Part shown: positions 1-9,048 of the stretch, in pieces | Layout: the number at the start of each line of letters is the position of its first letter | Position numbering within the stretch: the stretch's first letter is position 1 | NCBI RefSeq assembly: GCF_028331445.1 | Contig: NZ_JAQMHX010000019.1 | Coordinates: forward strand, 1 to 64,000 | Length of the DNA: 64,000 bases | DNA from: Candidatus Phyllobacterium onerii | Lineage (GTDB): Bacteria; Pseudomonadota; Alphaproteobacteria; Rhizobiales; Rhizobiaceae | Direction of reading: 5' to 3' | Translations under genes and position numbers: made by a program | Notes under the pieces: model-generated | Told to the model about the DNA's origin: nothing | The model's input: only the letters and a program-made list of their open reading frames with translations | Database searches by the model: none

Positions 1-251
1 TTCGGGCGGCGAAATCCCCGCGGCGCATATAAGTACAATTACCTGGAGCATGCTGGCTTCCTTTGCGTTCGGTCGCTCCTCCCGACGCGCTGGTTTTCGC
101 ATTGGCTCTCAGGGTTTTATTGAAGGCACAGGGCGCTGTTTGAACGATGACACTGCTAAGGAGGCTGGCCGCGCGACGGATGATTCTATATGCCGTCATC
201 ATTCCAAACACACGCCTTCCCTCCAATCGCAGAGAGCATATTTGATTAAAA

Positions 252-1193
252 ATGCAAGGGAGATTCACGGCAAAACAGGAGAGCGCCTTGAACATTTCCC
301 AAGTGAGTATTGCATCCGACGAGATCATCCTTCCCGTCGTCCATCATCGGACTGTTGCAATTGACGGTGTCAATATCTTCTACCGCGAGGCCGGGGCGGA
401 GAATGCGCCTACGATACTGCTCCTGCACGGATTTCCCACCTCCTCGCATATGTTCCGCAACCTGATCCCCGTCCTCGCTGATACATATCACGTCATTGCA
501 CCCGACTACCCCGGATATGGCCAAAGCGATGCGCCCGATCATAAATCGTTCGCCTATACGTTTGACCGCTGTGCCGGACTGATCGAGGGCCTCTTACGCA
601 AACTGGATATCAAGCGCTTTACAATGTATCTGATGGACTACGGTGCTCCGGTCGGATGGCGCTTGGCACTTGCAGATCCTAACCGCGTTTCGGCACTCAT
701 CATCCAGAACGGAAATGCCTATGACGAGGGACTGAAGGAGTTCTGGGATCCGATCAAGAAGTATTGGGATGATGGTCTTGAAGCCAGCCGCAATGCCCTG
801 AAGAGCCTGCTCAGCCTTGAGACCACCAAGTTCCAGTATACGGACGGCGTCTCGGACAAGAGCCGAATATCGCCAGACAACTGGACCCACGACCAGCCGT
901 TGCTTAACCGGCCCGGCAACAGTGATGTCCAGCTAGATATGCTCTATGACTACCGCACTAATCTTCCGCTCTATCCGCGAGTGCAGGAATGGTTCAGGCA
1001 TAGTCAACCACCAACATTGATTGTCTGGGGCAAGAACGATTTCATCTTCCCTGCCGACGGAGCCCATCCATACAAGCGTGATCTCAGCAATCTCGAATTT
1101 CACCTCATCGACACGGGCCATTTTGTTCTCGAGGACAAGGCAGACGAAGTTGTTCCGATTATCCGGGACTTCTTGCGTCGGAAGGTTGCTTGA
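252..1193 (+). CDS. Alpha/beta-fold hydrolase, haloalkane dehalogenase/epoxide hydrolase-like
   Basis: A 313-residue cytoplasmic hydrolase; the substrate cannot be told from sequence. The oxyanion-hole motif HGFP lies at about residue 59. The nucleophile elbow reads MDYGAPVG with Asp129 in place of Ser, as in haloalkane dehalogenases and epoxide hydrolases, which form an ester intermediate on Asp. The likely acid is Asp263 (WGKND) and the base His290 (DTGHF). A TTG at 288 preceded by AGGAG six bases upstream is a better-placed start than the ATG at 252, so the first 12 residues may be untranslated. The gene stands alone. A decayed paralogue with the same DYGAPVG elbow lies at 7959-8921 on the other strand. 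Confidence 0.85.
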   Translation: MQGRFTAKQESALNISQVSIASDEIILPVVHHRTVAIDGVNIFYREAGAENAPTILLLHGFPTSSHMFRNLIPVLADTYHVIAPDYPGYGQSDAPDHKSFAYTFDRCAGLIEGLLRKLDIKRFTMYLMDYGAPVGWRLALADPNRVSALIIQNGNAYDEGLKEFWDPIKKYWDDGLEASRNALKSLLSLETTKFQYTDGVSDKSRISPDNWTHDQPLLNRPGNSDVQLDMLYDYRTNLPLYPRVQEWFRHSQPPTLIVWGKNDFIFPADGAHPYKRDLSNLEFHLIDTGHFVLEDKADEVVPIIRDFLRRKVA

Positions 1194-1309
1194 ATTTCCG
1201 TACATGCCCGAATTTCAAGGCCGCAACGGATTCGTTACGACGGCTTTAGACTTCCGCGGCCGATCAAACCAACCGAGTGCGGCCCGCCTATAACATAAAG
1301 GAAAAACCC

Positions 1310-1660
1310 ATGATCCGAATCATACTCGTTGCCGCCGCAGGAGTTGCCCTCGTCATCCCCGCCCTTGCCGAAAGCATGCAGATGGGCAAGCCCATGGGCG
1401 ACCAGGGTAGATCCAGCCATGCTTTCGCGGAAGCAAACGCCAAGATGCACAAGGACATGATGATCCGCTACAGCGGCGATGCCGACAAAGATTTCGTTCG
1501 GGTGATGATCCCCCACCATCAGGGCGCAAGCGACATGGCCGAAGTTGAGCTGAAGTATGGCAAGGATCCTGAGCTCCGCAAGATCGCCGAGCACATCATC
1601 AAGATGCAGGAGAAGGAAATTTCCGATTTCCAATCCTGGTTGAAGACCCACGGCAAATAG
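1310..1660 (+). CDS. DUF305 family exported protein
   Basis: A 116-residue protein with a signal peptide ending near LPALAES, so probably periplasmic. The family core is present: MIPHHQGASDMAEVEL with the paired His, then a helical tail ending in WLKTHGK. DUF305 proteins are four-helix ferritin-like folds, and some are tied to copper or other metal handling; the exact role here is unknown. The ATG at 1310 follows AAGGAAAAACCC; the upstream in-frame ATG at 1277 would add 11 non-signal residues and is less likely. The broken universal stress protein gene follows after 29 bases. Confidence 0.8.
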   Translation: MIRIILVAAAGVALVIPALAESMQMGKPMGDQGRSSHAFAEANAKMHKDMMIRYSGDADKDFVRVMIPHHQGASDMAEVELKYGKDPELRKIAEHIIKMQEKEISDFQSWLKTHGK

Positions 1661-1689
1661 TTCTCCGGCCGTTGTGAAAGGGACTCGGC

Positions 1690-2530
1690 ATGCCCCTTGG
1701 AACCGTTCTCGTATTTGTCGATTTCTCTACCGCCGGTGAGGCGCGGATGCAATATGCAATCCAGCTTTGTCAGCGCCACAATGCCCACCTTGTCGGGATC
1801 TTCGCCGCCCCGTCCGGCTGGCCCGGCCATCCGGTGGAGTCCTTCGTGCGGGGAGAAGGCGCCATCCGTCGGCTCATCCAACGCAACAGGACTGAAGCGG
1901 AGCTTGCCTCAGGCGAGGCTGGCCGCGATTTCCAGACGACCATGCAACGGGAAGACATCAGTTTTGAATTCCGGGTCGTCCATAGCCACGTCGAAATGGA
2001 TGTCTTGATGAATTCACTGCATGCGGATTTGATCGTGGCCGGTACTCCGACACCTGGGGGACTTCCGGAGAACCTGGTGTCCCGAATCGATGCTCCTGGC
2101 GACGGGTGTCCCGATGATCGTCATTCCTTCAACGTGGCGAAAGGCATTCGTCGCCGAAAAAGTGCTCGTCGGTTGGAACGCCAGCCCTGTCGCCAGGCGG
2201 GCGATCACAGATTCCCTGCCGCTGCTGATGGGTGCGCAATCAGTCTGCGTGCTCGTGATCGATGCCAACAGCAACGCGCGTCACGGCGAAGAGCCCGGTG
2301 CTGATACAGGCCTGTACATGAGCCGGCACGGCCTGAAAGTGACGGTGGAAAACATCAGATCCGAGGGACGTCCGATCGCCGACGTGCTTCAGGATATGGC
2401 AGGGCGAAATGGCTACGATCTGATCGTGATTGGCGCTTTCGGACACTCGCGCACGCGTGACATGTTCTTCGGAGATGTGACGCGAAGCTTGCTGGCCCAG
2501 GCGAGAGTGCCTTTGCTTTTGGCTCATTGA
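1690..2530 (+). pseudogene. Tandem universal stress protein (UspA), broken by one frameshift
   Basis: Two UspA domains lie in different frames. The first runs from the ATG at 1690 (GTVLVFVDFS..., with HADLIVAGTP) and goes out of frame near 2085. The second continues at MLLATGVPMIVIP and ends at 2530 with the family's C-terminal G-x(2)-G-x(9)-S/T region (GAFGHSRTRDMFFGDVTRSLL). Joining them needs a shift of one base near 2080-2092. Read together they give a protein of about 280 residues, the usual length of tandem Usp proteins. This is either a pseudogene or a sequencing error; I see no slippery heptamer suggesting programmed frameshifting. Confidence 0.75.
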
Positions 2531-2689
2531 GAATGGGGTGGTGGCCGCCCAATATGTGTGGCCGGCGATCCGGATGACTATGGTTATTTCATGAAACAAT
2601 GACTTGTGAAGAATGCTCCTTAACGCGCTCGCTGAGGTGCGGCACTATATGGCGACCGACCGGAAATGTCTGCAACAGGAGATTTTATC

Positions 2690-3307
2690 ATGAAGTTGTT
2701 CTACCATCCGCTGTCCGGACACTCTCACCGGGCGCGACTGTTTCTTTCCGTGATCGGACAGCCGTTCGAGGAAGTCGAGGTTGACCTCGCTTCCGAAGAG
2801 CACAAGAGACCCGATTTTTTGGCGATGAATGCGTTCGGGCAGGTTCCGGTGCTTGTCGACGGAAAAACCGTGATCGCGGATTCCAACGGCATCATGATTT
2901 ACGTCGCCAAGAAACTCGGCCGCACAGACTGGCTCCCCGAAGACCCTGCCGGTGCAGCGGCCGTACAGCGTTGGCTTTCGATCGCCGCCGGGCAGCTAGC
3001 TTATGGTCCTGCTGCTGCGCGCCTCATCACGGTCTTCGGCGCCAAGTTCAACGCGGAGGAGGTAATCGGGCGTGCACACCAACTCTTACAGGTGCTTGAA
3101 CAGCATTTGACGGCCAAGGACTGGCTTGCCGTCCACCGCGTAACGATCGCGGATCTCGCCCTCTACAGCTACACTGCCCGTGCTCCTGAAGGAAACGTCG
3201 ATCTGGCAGCCTATCCGAAAGTTTCCGGTTGGCTGGGAAGGATTGAAAGCCTTCCGGGTTTTGTGACGTTTGTCAAAACGCCGGTTGGCCTGAGCGCCGT
3301 CGCTTAG
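2690..3307 (+). CDS. Glutathione S-transferase
   Basis: A 205-residue soluble enzyme predicted to conjugate glutathione to electrophiles. The N-terminal thioredoxin-like domain (about 1-80) contains [15 protein letters not shown], the cis-proline motif GQVPVLVD and the glutathione-binding ADSNGIMIY. The C-terminal helical domain has the conserved [11 protein letters not shown] chose the ATG at 2690 because AGGAG lies about ten bases upstream; the in-frame ATG at 2666 is upstream of that site. It runs 23 bases ahead of a PNPOx-like gene and may be co-transcribed with it, suggesting a shared detoxification or redox role. Confidence 0.88.
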   Translation: MKLFYHPLSGHSHRARLFLSVIGQPFEEVEVDLASEEHKRPDFLAMNAFGQVPVLVDGKTVIADSNGIMIYVAKKLGRTDWLPEDPAGAAAVQRWLSIAAGQLAYGPAAARLITVFGAKFNAEEVIGRAHQLLQVLEQHLTAKDWLAVHRVTIADLALYSYTARAPEGNVDLAAYPKVSGWLGRIESLPGFVTFVKTPVGLSAVA

Positions 3308-3330
3308 CACCGTGTGGAAGGACAGCGGCG

Positions 3331-4341
3331 ATGGGATCGACAATTGACAATCGCGAAACGTCACCTTGGCATGCCGGGGAGCTGGCTTTGCAAAAAAGCG
3401 CGGCCGCTGTGGAAAAGATGGACGACATAGGGAGACGGGTTGTCAGAAATACGCTGATAGAGCAACATCGCCTCTTTTATCCGCAGCTGCCGTTCGTGAT
3501 AGCCGGAGCCGTCGACCGAAATGGAAACGCCTGGGCAACGATCTTCACGGGACGACCCGGGTTCATGCAGGCTACCGACGCGGTTACTCTCAGCGTTGCA
3601 GGACGACGCGACCCGACCGATCCGGCCGATGACGGCATGGAGAACGGCGATGCGATCGGCTTGCTGGGCATCGAGCTGCATACCCAGCGGCGCAACCGGC
3701 TGAATGGCAGGATAAGGAGATCTTCGTCTTCGGATTTTGACCTGTCCGTCATCCAAAGCTATGGGAACTGCCCGCGCTATATCCAGATCCGTGATGTATC
3801 GTTCGCGGGTGACCGGGATGCCAGGTACCACGGAACTGTGGAAACAAGCTCTGGGCTTGACGAGGAAGCCCGAAGTATCATTGCGTCATCGGATACTTTC
3901 TTCGTCGCATCCTACGTCGGAGACGGTTGGGATCGCCAGGTCGACGTATCCCATCGCGGCGGTAGGCCGGGGTTCGTTCGCGTTGGCAACGATGACGTGC
4001 TGACGATTCCCGACTTCAACGGCAATCTGTTCTTTAACACGCTCGGTAATATCCTCGTCAATGGACGGGCCGGCCTGTTGTTCGTGGATTTCGTCGCAGG
4101 CGACTTGCTGCAACTCTCGGGAACTGCCGACATTGTACTCGATTCGCCAGAAATCGAGACGTTCCAGGGCGCGGAGCGTCTGTGGCATTTTCACGCCGAC
4201 AAGTGCGTACGCCGCAAAAACGCCTTGCCCATTCGCGGCACAAAGCGAGAAGGCGGCGAAAGTCGCTTCTCCAGCATGACTGGTGATTGGATTGAGGTTA
4301 ACGACCGTGTCGAGGCGTTAAAGCGGACTGACAGCGAGTAA
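3331..4341 (+). CDS. Pyridoxamine 5'-phosphate oxidase-like FMN-binding protein
   Basis: A 336-residue protein with two split-barrel halves. The first (about 30-150) has RLFYPQLPFVIAGAVDRNG and GRPGFMQA, typical of flavin-binding PNPOx-like barrels. The second (about 170-290) has FFVASYVGD, DVSHRGGRPGFVRV and LLFVDFVAGDLLQLSG, the pattern of this long oxidoreductase subgroup often seen beside glutathione transferases. A flavin-dependent reduction is likely but the substrate is unknown. The start has a GGAAGGACAGCGGCG leader. No transmembrane or signal segment is visible. Confidence 0.72.
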   Translation: MGSTIDNRETSPWHAGELALQKSAAAVEKMDDIGRRVVRNTLIEQHRLFYPQLPFVIAGAVDRNGNAWATIFTGRPGFMQATDAVTLSVAGRRDPTDPADDGMENGDAIGLLGIELHTQRRNRLNGRIRRSSSSDFDLSVIQSYGNCPRYIQIRDVSFAGDRDARYHGTVETSSGLDEEARSIIASSDTFFVASYVGDGWDRQVDVSHRGGRPGFVRVGNDDVLTIPDFNGNLFFNTLGNILVNGRAGLLFVDFVAGDLLQLSGTADIVLDSPEIETFQGAERLWHFHADKCVRRKNALPIRGTKREGGESRFSSMTGDWIEVNDRVEALKRTDSE

Positions 4342-4659
4342 ACTCTAGGCAAACGTGTCCTGCTGCTCGGCCGAGCCATTTTGAGCTCTTTGTTCAACGA
4401 ATGCATTCTTGCTGCAATCCAAAAGCAGCCGAACCTCACATAGTTATTACAGCGTTTGCCCGCACAAGCGAAGCAACTTATGCGCCCGCTGTAAGGAATT
4501 ATTTTGACAAAGTACTTCGAGAGAAACCTGAACTTACGTGTTGCCGACAATTGTCGGCAGTTCAAGAAACGCGTGTCAGCTACCTCCGACTAGGATTGGC
4601 GTGCCCTGTAGTTCCTCGAATATCCAGACGCTATCGCCCGAAATAGAGAGGACATCCTG
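4342..4659. other. Intergenic region with a repeated 24-bp motif
   Basis: No convincing gene. It contains a 24-bp motif (4399-4422) repeated at 12914-12937 and an inverted TTGCCGACAATTGTCGGCA palindrome near 4541-4559. The palindrome sits about 100 bases ahead of the next gene and could be an operator. Confidence 0.4.
4399..4422 (+). repeat. Copy 1 of a 24-bp intergenic motif
   Basis: Matches 12914-12937 at 22 of 24 positions (GAATGCAT, two swapped bases, then TTGCTGCAATCCAA). Weaker similarity (CATTTT, CTTTGT) continues upstream in both copies. Each copy also begins a short reading frame MH-x-CCNP. The function is unknown. Confidence 0.5.
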
Positions 4660-5109
4660 ATGCCCCATGTACACCCCCGCGCAACAGCAAGCATAGCGGG
4701 AATACCGATCCGCGCTTTGCTCGCGCCTTTCCCCATTGTCTGCTTCATCGGCGCATTGCTCACAGATATAACCTACGCGCAAACTACCGAGATGATGTGG
4801 GCCGATTTTTCCGCCTGGCTCGTCACCGTCGGCTTGATCATGGGAGTTCTCGCCTTCATAGCCGGGCTGATCGATTTTGTCGGTGACCCCGCCGTGCGCA
4901 GGCAGAGATCCGTCCGGGTTCATCTCGTCGGCAGCGTGATCCTGCTGGTTTTGGCCGCTCTCAACATGTTCATACACACGCATGATGCCTGGACCTCGGT
5001 TGTTCCCTGGGGCCTGACCTTATCGGCGATCATTGTGGTCGTCCTTCTGGTCACGGAATGGATGGGGTTTTGGATGGTCTTCCATCATAGTGTAGGAGTA
5101 TCAGAATAA
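4660..5109 (+). CDS. DUF2231 four-helix inner-membrane protein
   Basis: A 149-residue protein with four predicted transmembrane segments (roughly 18-38, 47-72, 85-108 and 115-140). The N-terminal pattern HPRA...PIRALLAPFPIVCF fits DUF2231. It overlaps the PQQ-type dehydrogenase gene by one base (TAATG), so translation is probably coupled. The family often neighbours soluble sugar dehydrogenases and haem proteins; a membrane or electron-transfer partner role for the next gene is inferred, not shown. Confidence 0.72.
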   Translation: MPHVHPRATASIAGIPIRALLAPFPIVCFIGALLTDITYAQTTEMMWADFSAWLVTVGLIMGVLAFIAGLIDFVGDPAVRRQRSVRVHLVGSVILLVLAALNMFIHTHDAWTSVVPWGLTLSAIIVVVLLVTEWMGFWMVFHHSVGVSE

Positions 5110-6464
5110 TGTCTTACCGTTCTTCGTTCATCAGCGCTGGCCGCGGCACGGCCATGGTGCTCGTTTTCACCTTGTCTTCGGCATCGAGCTACGCTGCGGA
5201 TACCTTCGATGTCCAGAGCCAGATTGGCCCCAATCCGGTCCTGCCTGAACCACAGCAATATCTGTTTCCGCCCATGCATCTTGCCCCTGTCGTTGGATGG
5301 AAGGAAGGTGAAAAGCCAACCGTGGCCCCAGGGCTTAAAATCGAGGCTCTCGCCACCGGGCTAGAACATCCAAGATCGGTCTATGTGCTTCCGAACGGCG
5401 ATGTTCTTGTAGTCGAATCCCGGGAACCCGATTTTAACACGGTCAAACGGCCAAAAGATTTGGTGATGGGCTGGGTTGAAACCTTTGTGACATCCGGTGG
5501 TGCACCATCAAAGAGCAATCGTATCACCCTGCTGCGTGATACCGATTCCGACGGTAAACCCGAAACCCGCTCGGTGTTCCTCGACAACCTGTTTTCTCCG
5601 TTCGGCGTGGCATTGGTCGGCAACGATCTCTATGTCGCGAACACGAATGCGATCATGCATTACCCTTATGACGGCGGCACCAGAATTATGTCATCGGGGA
5701 CCGAGCTGACCCCGCTACCGGGAGGGCCGATCGACCATCACTGGACAAAAAGCCTTGTGGCCAGCCCTGACGGGTCGCTGCTCTATGTCGGGGTAGGTTC
5801 GAACAGCAATATCACCGAGAACGGTATGGAGGCCGAGAAGAACCGCGCCGCCATCTGGGAGGTCGAAAGGACCACCGGCCGCTGGCGGATATTCGCGAGC
5901 GGCTTGCGCAACCCCAACGGCTTGACTTTTGAACCCCAGACCGGGGCCCTCTGGGCGGTCATCAATGAACGCGATGAACTCGGTCCCGATCTCGTGCCTG
6001 ATTACATGACTTCCGTGAAAGATGGAGGCTTTTATGGCTGGCCTTACAGCTACTACGGCCAGCACCTCGACCCGCGCGTCCAGCCGCAACGGCCGGATCT
6101 TGTGGAAAAAGCTATCGTTCCCGACTACGCCCTGAGCTCCCACGTCGCGCCGCTTGGTCTCACGTTCTACACGGCCGACAACCTGCCGCCGAAATACAAA
6201 GGCGGTGCCTTCGTCGGCGAACACGGCAGCTGGGACCGGGACCAATTCAACGGCTACAAGGTGGTTTTCGTGCCGTTCAGCAACGGAAAGCCGAGCGGGA
6301 AAGCCGAAGATGTCGTCACAGATTTCCTGAACGCCAAGGGCGAAGCACGCGGCCGGCCGGTCGGCGTCGCCGTTGACAAGTCCGGAGCGCTGCTGATTGC
6401 CGACGATGTCGGCAATACAGTCTGGCGGGTGACCGCCGCAAGCCAGGCGATCAGCAAGAACTAG
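5109..6464 (+). CDS. PQQ-dependent sugar (sorbosone) dehydrogenase-like protein
   Basis: A 451-residue exported protein with a signal peptide (cleavage near SSYAAD). The six-bladed beta-propeller of the soluble glucose/sorbosone dehydrogenase family is recognisable: GLEHPRSVYVLPNGDVLVVE, the FSPFGVAL blade, GLRNPNGLTFEP, then GEHGSWDR and RPVGVAVDKSGALLIADD. Such enzymes oxidise sugars or aldehydes in the periplasm with PQQ; the substrate here is not predictable. The start overlaps the stop of the DUF2231 gene. No PQQ biosynthesis genes are in the window. Confidence 0.82.
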   Translation: MSYRSSFISAGRGTAMVLVFTLSSASSYAADTFDVQSQIGPNPVLPEPQQYLFPPMHLAPVVGWKEGEKPTVAPGLKIEALATGLEHPRSVYVLPNGDVLVVESREPDFNTVKRPKDLVMGWVETFVTSGGAPSKSNRITLLRDTDSDGKPETRSVFLDNLFSPFGVALVGNDLYVANTNAIMHYPYDGGTRIMSSGTELTPLPGGPIDHHWTKSLVASPDGSLLYVGVGSNSNITENGMEAEKNRAAIWEVERTTGRWRIFASGLRNPNGLTFEPQTGALWAVINERDELGPDLVPDYMTSVKDGGFYGWPYSYYGQHLDPRVQPQRPDLVEKAIVPDYALSSHVAPLGLTFYTADNLPPKYKGGAFVGEHGSWDRDQFNGYKVVFVPFSNGKPSGKAEDVVTDFLNAKGEARGRPVGVAVDKSGALLIADDVGNTVWRVTAASQAISKN

Positions 6465-6477
6465 AAAGGGTGCTCAA

Positions 6478-6720
6478 ATGGAATGGATGCTTTTTCGTTA
6501 CCGCGTGTATCAGGTGCTCCGTCACGACTACAACGGTTTGGACGCGTGGAAATACAGCGCAGGGTACAAGCAGCATATGCTTGACGGTTTGACACCCATG
6601 CTGGCTGTCGAATGGGAAAAGACCTTCGGTTTTGTCGAACGACCGGATTTCGGCCGTTCATTAAATGATCAACGTCAAAATCTTCGGGGGCGGATGCGCT
6701 CCAACTCCCGTGACCTTTGA
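6478..6720 (+). CDS. Hypothetical protein, 80 residues
   Basis: Not recognised. A small soluble protein rich in aromatic and charged residues (MEWMLFRYRVYQVLRHDYNG), with an AGAAAGGGTG leader. It begins 14 bases after the sugar dehydrogenase and ends 12 bases before the next exported protein, so it probably belongs to the same transcript. No signal peptide or metal motif. Confidence 0.5.
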   Translation: MEWMLFRYRVYQVLRHDYNGLDAWKYSAGYKQHMLDGLTPMLAVEWEKTFGFVERPDFGRSLNDQRQNLRGRMRSNSRDL

Positions 6721-6732
6721 TGAGGAAAAGTC

Positions 6733-7029
6733 ATGAGAACCTTGTTGTTTGTTCTTCTCGCCACCGCGCCTGCAGCAGCCCATGAGGCTCCGTCAGGCTG
6801 GGCCTATGGTTCCGAATGCTGTTCCACGATGGATTGTTTCGAGGAACAGGACAAAAACGTCGAGACAGCGTCCAACGGTTTTCACATCAAGAACACGGGC
6901 GAAGTCATTCCATATGCCGACAAGCGTGTGAAAATGTCCAAAGATGCCAAGTACCATAGATGCACAAGGCTTGGCGATCCAAAGATGCCAAGGTCAATTT
7001 GCATTTATGTACCGAACAGGGGTTCGTGA
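6733..7029 (+). CDS. Small exported cysteine-containing protein
   Basis: 98 residues with a short signal peptide (LLFVLLATAPAAA). The mature part has paired cysteines (GSECCSTMDC and later RCTRL...SICIYVP), which suggests a disulfide-stabilised periplasmic protein. The GSECC-x-DC arrangement is familiar from many rhizobial hypothetical proteins without known function. It is preceded by GAGGAAAAGTC. Last gene of the likely DUF2231-sugar dehydrogenase transcript. Confidence 0.65.
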   Translation: MRTLLFVLLATAPAAAHEAPSGWAYGSECCSTMDCFEEQDKNVETASNGFHIKNTGEVIPYADKRVKMSKDAKYHRCTRLGDPKMPRSICIYVPNRGS

Positions 7030-7050
7030 TGGCTGCTGCAAGCCTGTCAG

Positions 7051-7947
7051 CTAGAAACGGTTTTTACCGGAACGCAAGGAAGCGACTGCCAAATCGACGA
7101 AGCTCCTGACTTTTCCCGATGTGCTGCGGCCTTCCGGATGGACGACATGAACAGGTAGAGCCTCTTCTTCACTATTGGACATTATCGCGCGGAGTTCGCC
7201 AGACCTTAGAAGCGGAGCGACCTGATAAGACAGGACGCGAGCAATGCCCCACCCTTTTACGGCCGCCGCTATCGCTGCTTCGTTGGTGTTGCAATAAAGC
7301 CTTGGAGTGACATGTACCGTTGATTTTGGGTGCACGCCAAACCTCCACTCCAGTGATGACCATGCACTCGTCGTCCCAATTATCCTGTGTTTAGACAAAT
7401 CGCGTGGCATAGCCGGCACGCCGTTCTTGTCAAAATACTCTGGAGACCCGCATAGGATACGCTTTACCTCGCCGACGCGAACGGCGGTGAGGGTGGAGTC
7501 ATCCAGGTGTCCGATACGAAAGGCGACGTCGACGCCCTCGTCGACAATGTTGACTATACGGTCGACGAACAGGCTTCGGCCGGTGACAGCGGGATAAAGA
7601 TCGAGATACTCGGTCAGAATCGGCAAGACGTGCATTTGCCCGAACATGATGGGTGCCGTCACCGTCAGAATACCGTTGGGTTTGGCATGGGCTCCGGCCG
7701 CGGCCGCCTCCGCTTCGGCAAGTTGCCCTAGAAGCCTCTCGCAGTCACCAACATAGCGGGAGCCAGCCTCCGTCAATTTCACGGAGCGGGTGGTGCGGGT
7801 CAACAGCCTCACGCCGATCGTGTCCTCAAGCATCGCTACTGCGCGCGTGACGACAGGTGCGCTCAGGTGCATCTGGCGGGCAGTGTCGGTGAAACTCTCC
7901 GTTTCGGCGACTTTCACAAAAATGCGCATCGCCTGCCATCGATCCAT
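7051..7947 (-). CDS. LysR-family transcriptional regulator
   Basis: 298 residues. The N-terminal winged helix-turn-helix (about 1-60) reads MRIFVKVAETESFTDTARQM then LSAPVVTRAVAMLEDTIGVRLL, followed by the linker helix and a substrate-binding domain (about 90-290) with LDLYPAVTGRSLFVDRIVN and GVDVAFRIGHL. It resembles the subgroup that governs small redox or hydrolase genes. It follows the decayed hydrolase on the same strand, which may have been its target; the effector is unknown. Confidence 0.88.
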   Translation of the reverse strand: MDRWQAMRIFVKVAETESFTDTARQMHLSAPVVTRAVAMLEDTIGVRLLTRTTRSVKLTEAGSRYVGDCERLLGQLAEAEAAAAGAHAKPNGILTVTAPIMFGQMHVLPILTEYLDLYPAVTGRSLFVDRIVNIVDEGVDVAFRIGHLDDSTLTAVRVGEVKRILCGSPEYFDKNGVPAMPRDLSKHRIIGTTSAWSSLEWRFGVHPKSTVHVTPRLYCNTNEAAIAAAVKGWGIARVLSYQVAPLLRSGELRAIMSNSEEEALPVHVVHPEGRSTSGKVRSFVDLAVASLRSGKNRF

Positions 7948-7958
7948 TTGGATTGCCT

Positions 7959-8921
7959 TCAGTTGGACAGATTTCCGCCGCTGTTGTTTCCGAGCTTGAT
8001 CTTGTTGACCGACATGTAATCTTCGGTCAAGGAGACAACGTCATCCAGACGGGTGTCCACGGCGAAATGGCCGGCGTCAAGGATCGCGACCCGGGCTTGG
8101 GGAAAATCGCGTTTGAATGCCTCCGCTCCAGCGACCATAAACGCCGGATCGAATTTTCCCAAACGACCAGCGTGGGTAACTGATGGGCTTTCAGCCACGA
8201 CTGCCAAGCCGGATAAGCAGCGATGTTGTTTCGGTAGTCGAAGATCAGGGCCGATTGGATCGGTCCTTGGCCAGGCCTGTTGAGATAAGCGTATTCGTCC
8301 ATCCAAGGTCCGGATCGTAGGCCTCGACGTCGGGGTCGCTTCCAAGATGACGGGCCCGCGTTACGGCCAGCGATTGCTGGGCTTCGATGACCTCTTGTTC
8401 GTGGGCTGCACGGTCGGCCCAAAACGCTTTGCGCTTCTCCCACATCGGCCCCAGACCTTCCGCATAAACATTGCCGTTCTGGAAGATCATGCCTTGTATG
8501 GCGTCGGACCGGTCTGTGCAACGCCCATGCCGACCGGGGCACCGTAGTCCTGCATAAACAAGACGTAGCGGTCGAGCCCTACGACATCGGCAAACTTCTC
8601 AACAACTTCCGACAGATGATTGAACGTGTAGTCGAACGCGACAGGATCTGGCACATCGCTGTTGCCGAAACCCGGGTAGTCCGGCGCAACCATATGATAG
8701 CTGTCTCCCAGCCTGCGCATGAGTGCGTCGAACATCCGCGAAGAGCTCGGAACACCGTGCAGGAGCAGCAGCGCCGGCTTATCCGGCGATCCGCTTTCAC
8801 GGTACGCCATGTTGACGCCCTCGACGGTCGCCGTGCGATAGTAAACCGGCGCGCCCATCGCCGATGATCCTGCTACGGCGAGTGCCGCGCCTGCAATTGC
8901 GAGTTCCCGTGTGGTGGTCAT
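7959..8921 (-). pseudogene. Decayed exported alpha/beta hydrolase
   Basis: Hydrolase sequence is spread over three frames. Segment one starts at the ATG at 8921 (GGAAGGAACCAGC leader) with an N-terminal export-like stretch and continues through LLLLHGVPSSSRMF and FMQDYGAPVG. Segment two begins near IFQNGNVYAEGLGP. Segment three has ALIFDYRNNIAAYPAW. The last segment returns to the first frame with AGHFAVDTRLDDVV. At least three frameshifts are needed, so it is a pseudogene. It is clearly related to the apparently intact hydrolase at 252-1193 (PDYPG-G-SD, DYGAPVG). Confidence 0.8.
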
Positions 8922-9048
8922 GCTGGTTCCTTCCGGTTGCAGATCCGTATAAAAACCCGTTGTCGCAGACGGTCCCTCCCTCCGGAATTGCCGGATTCCG
9001 CAACACACACTTCCACAAACTGGAACAATCCATGATGACTGCCACGTT

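Noticed and set aside
50-364. 104-residue plus-strand frame at the window start
   Set aside because: No ribosome site, no recognisable domain, and it overlaps the start of the hydrolase gene in another frame.
1690-2530. Programmed ribosomal frameshift in the Usp gene
   Set aside because: No slippery sequence or downstream pseudoknot seen near the junction, and the family needs no frameshift.
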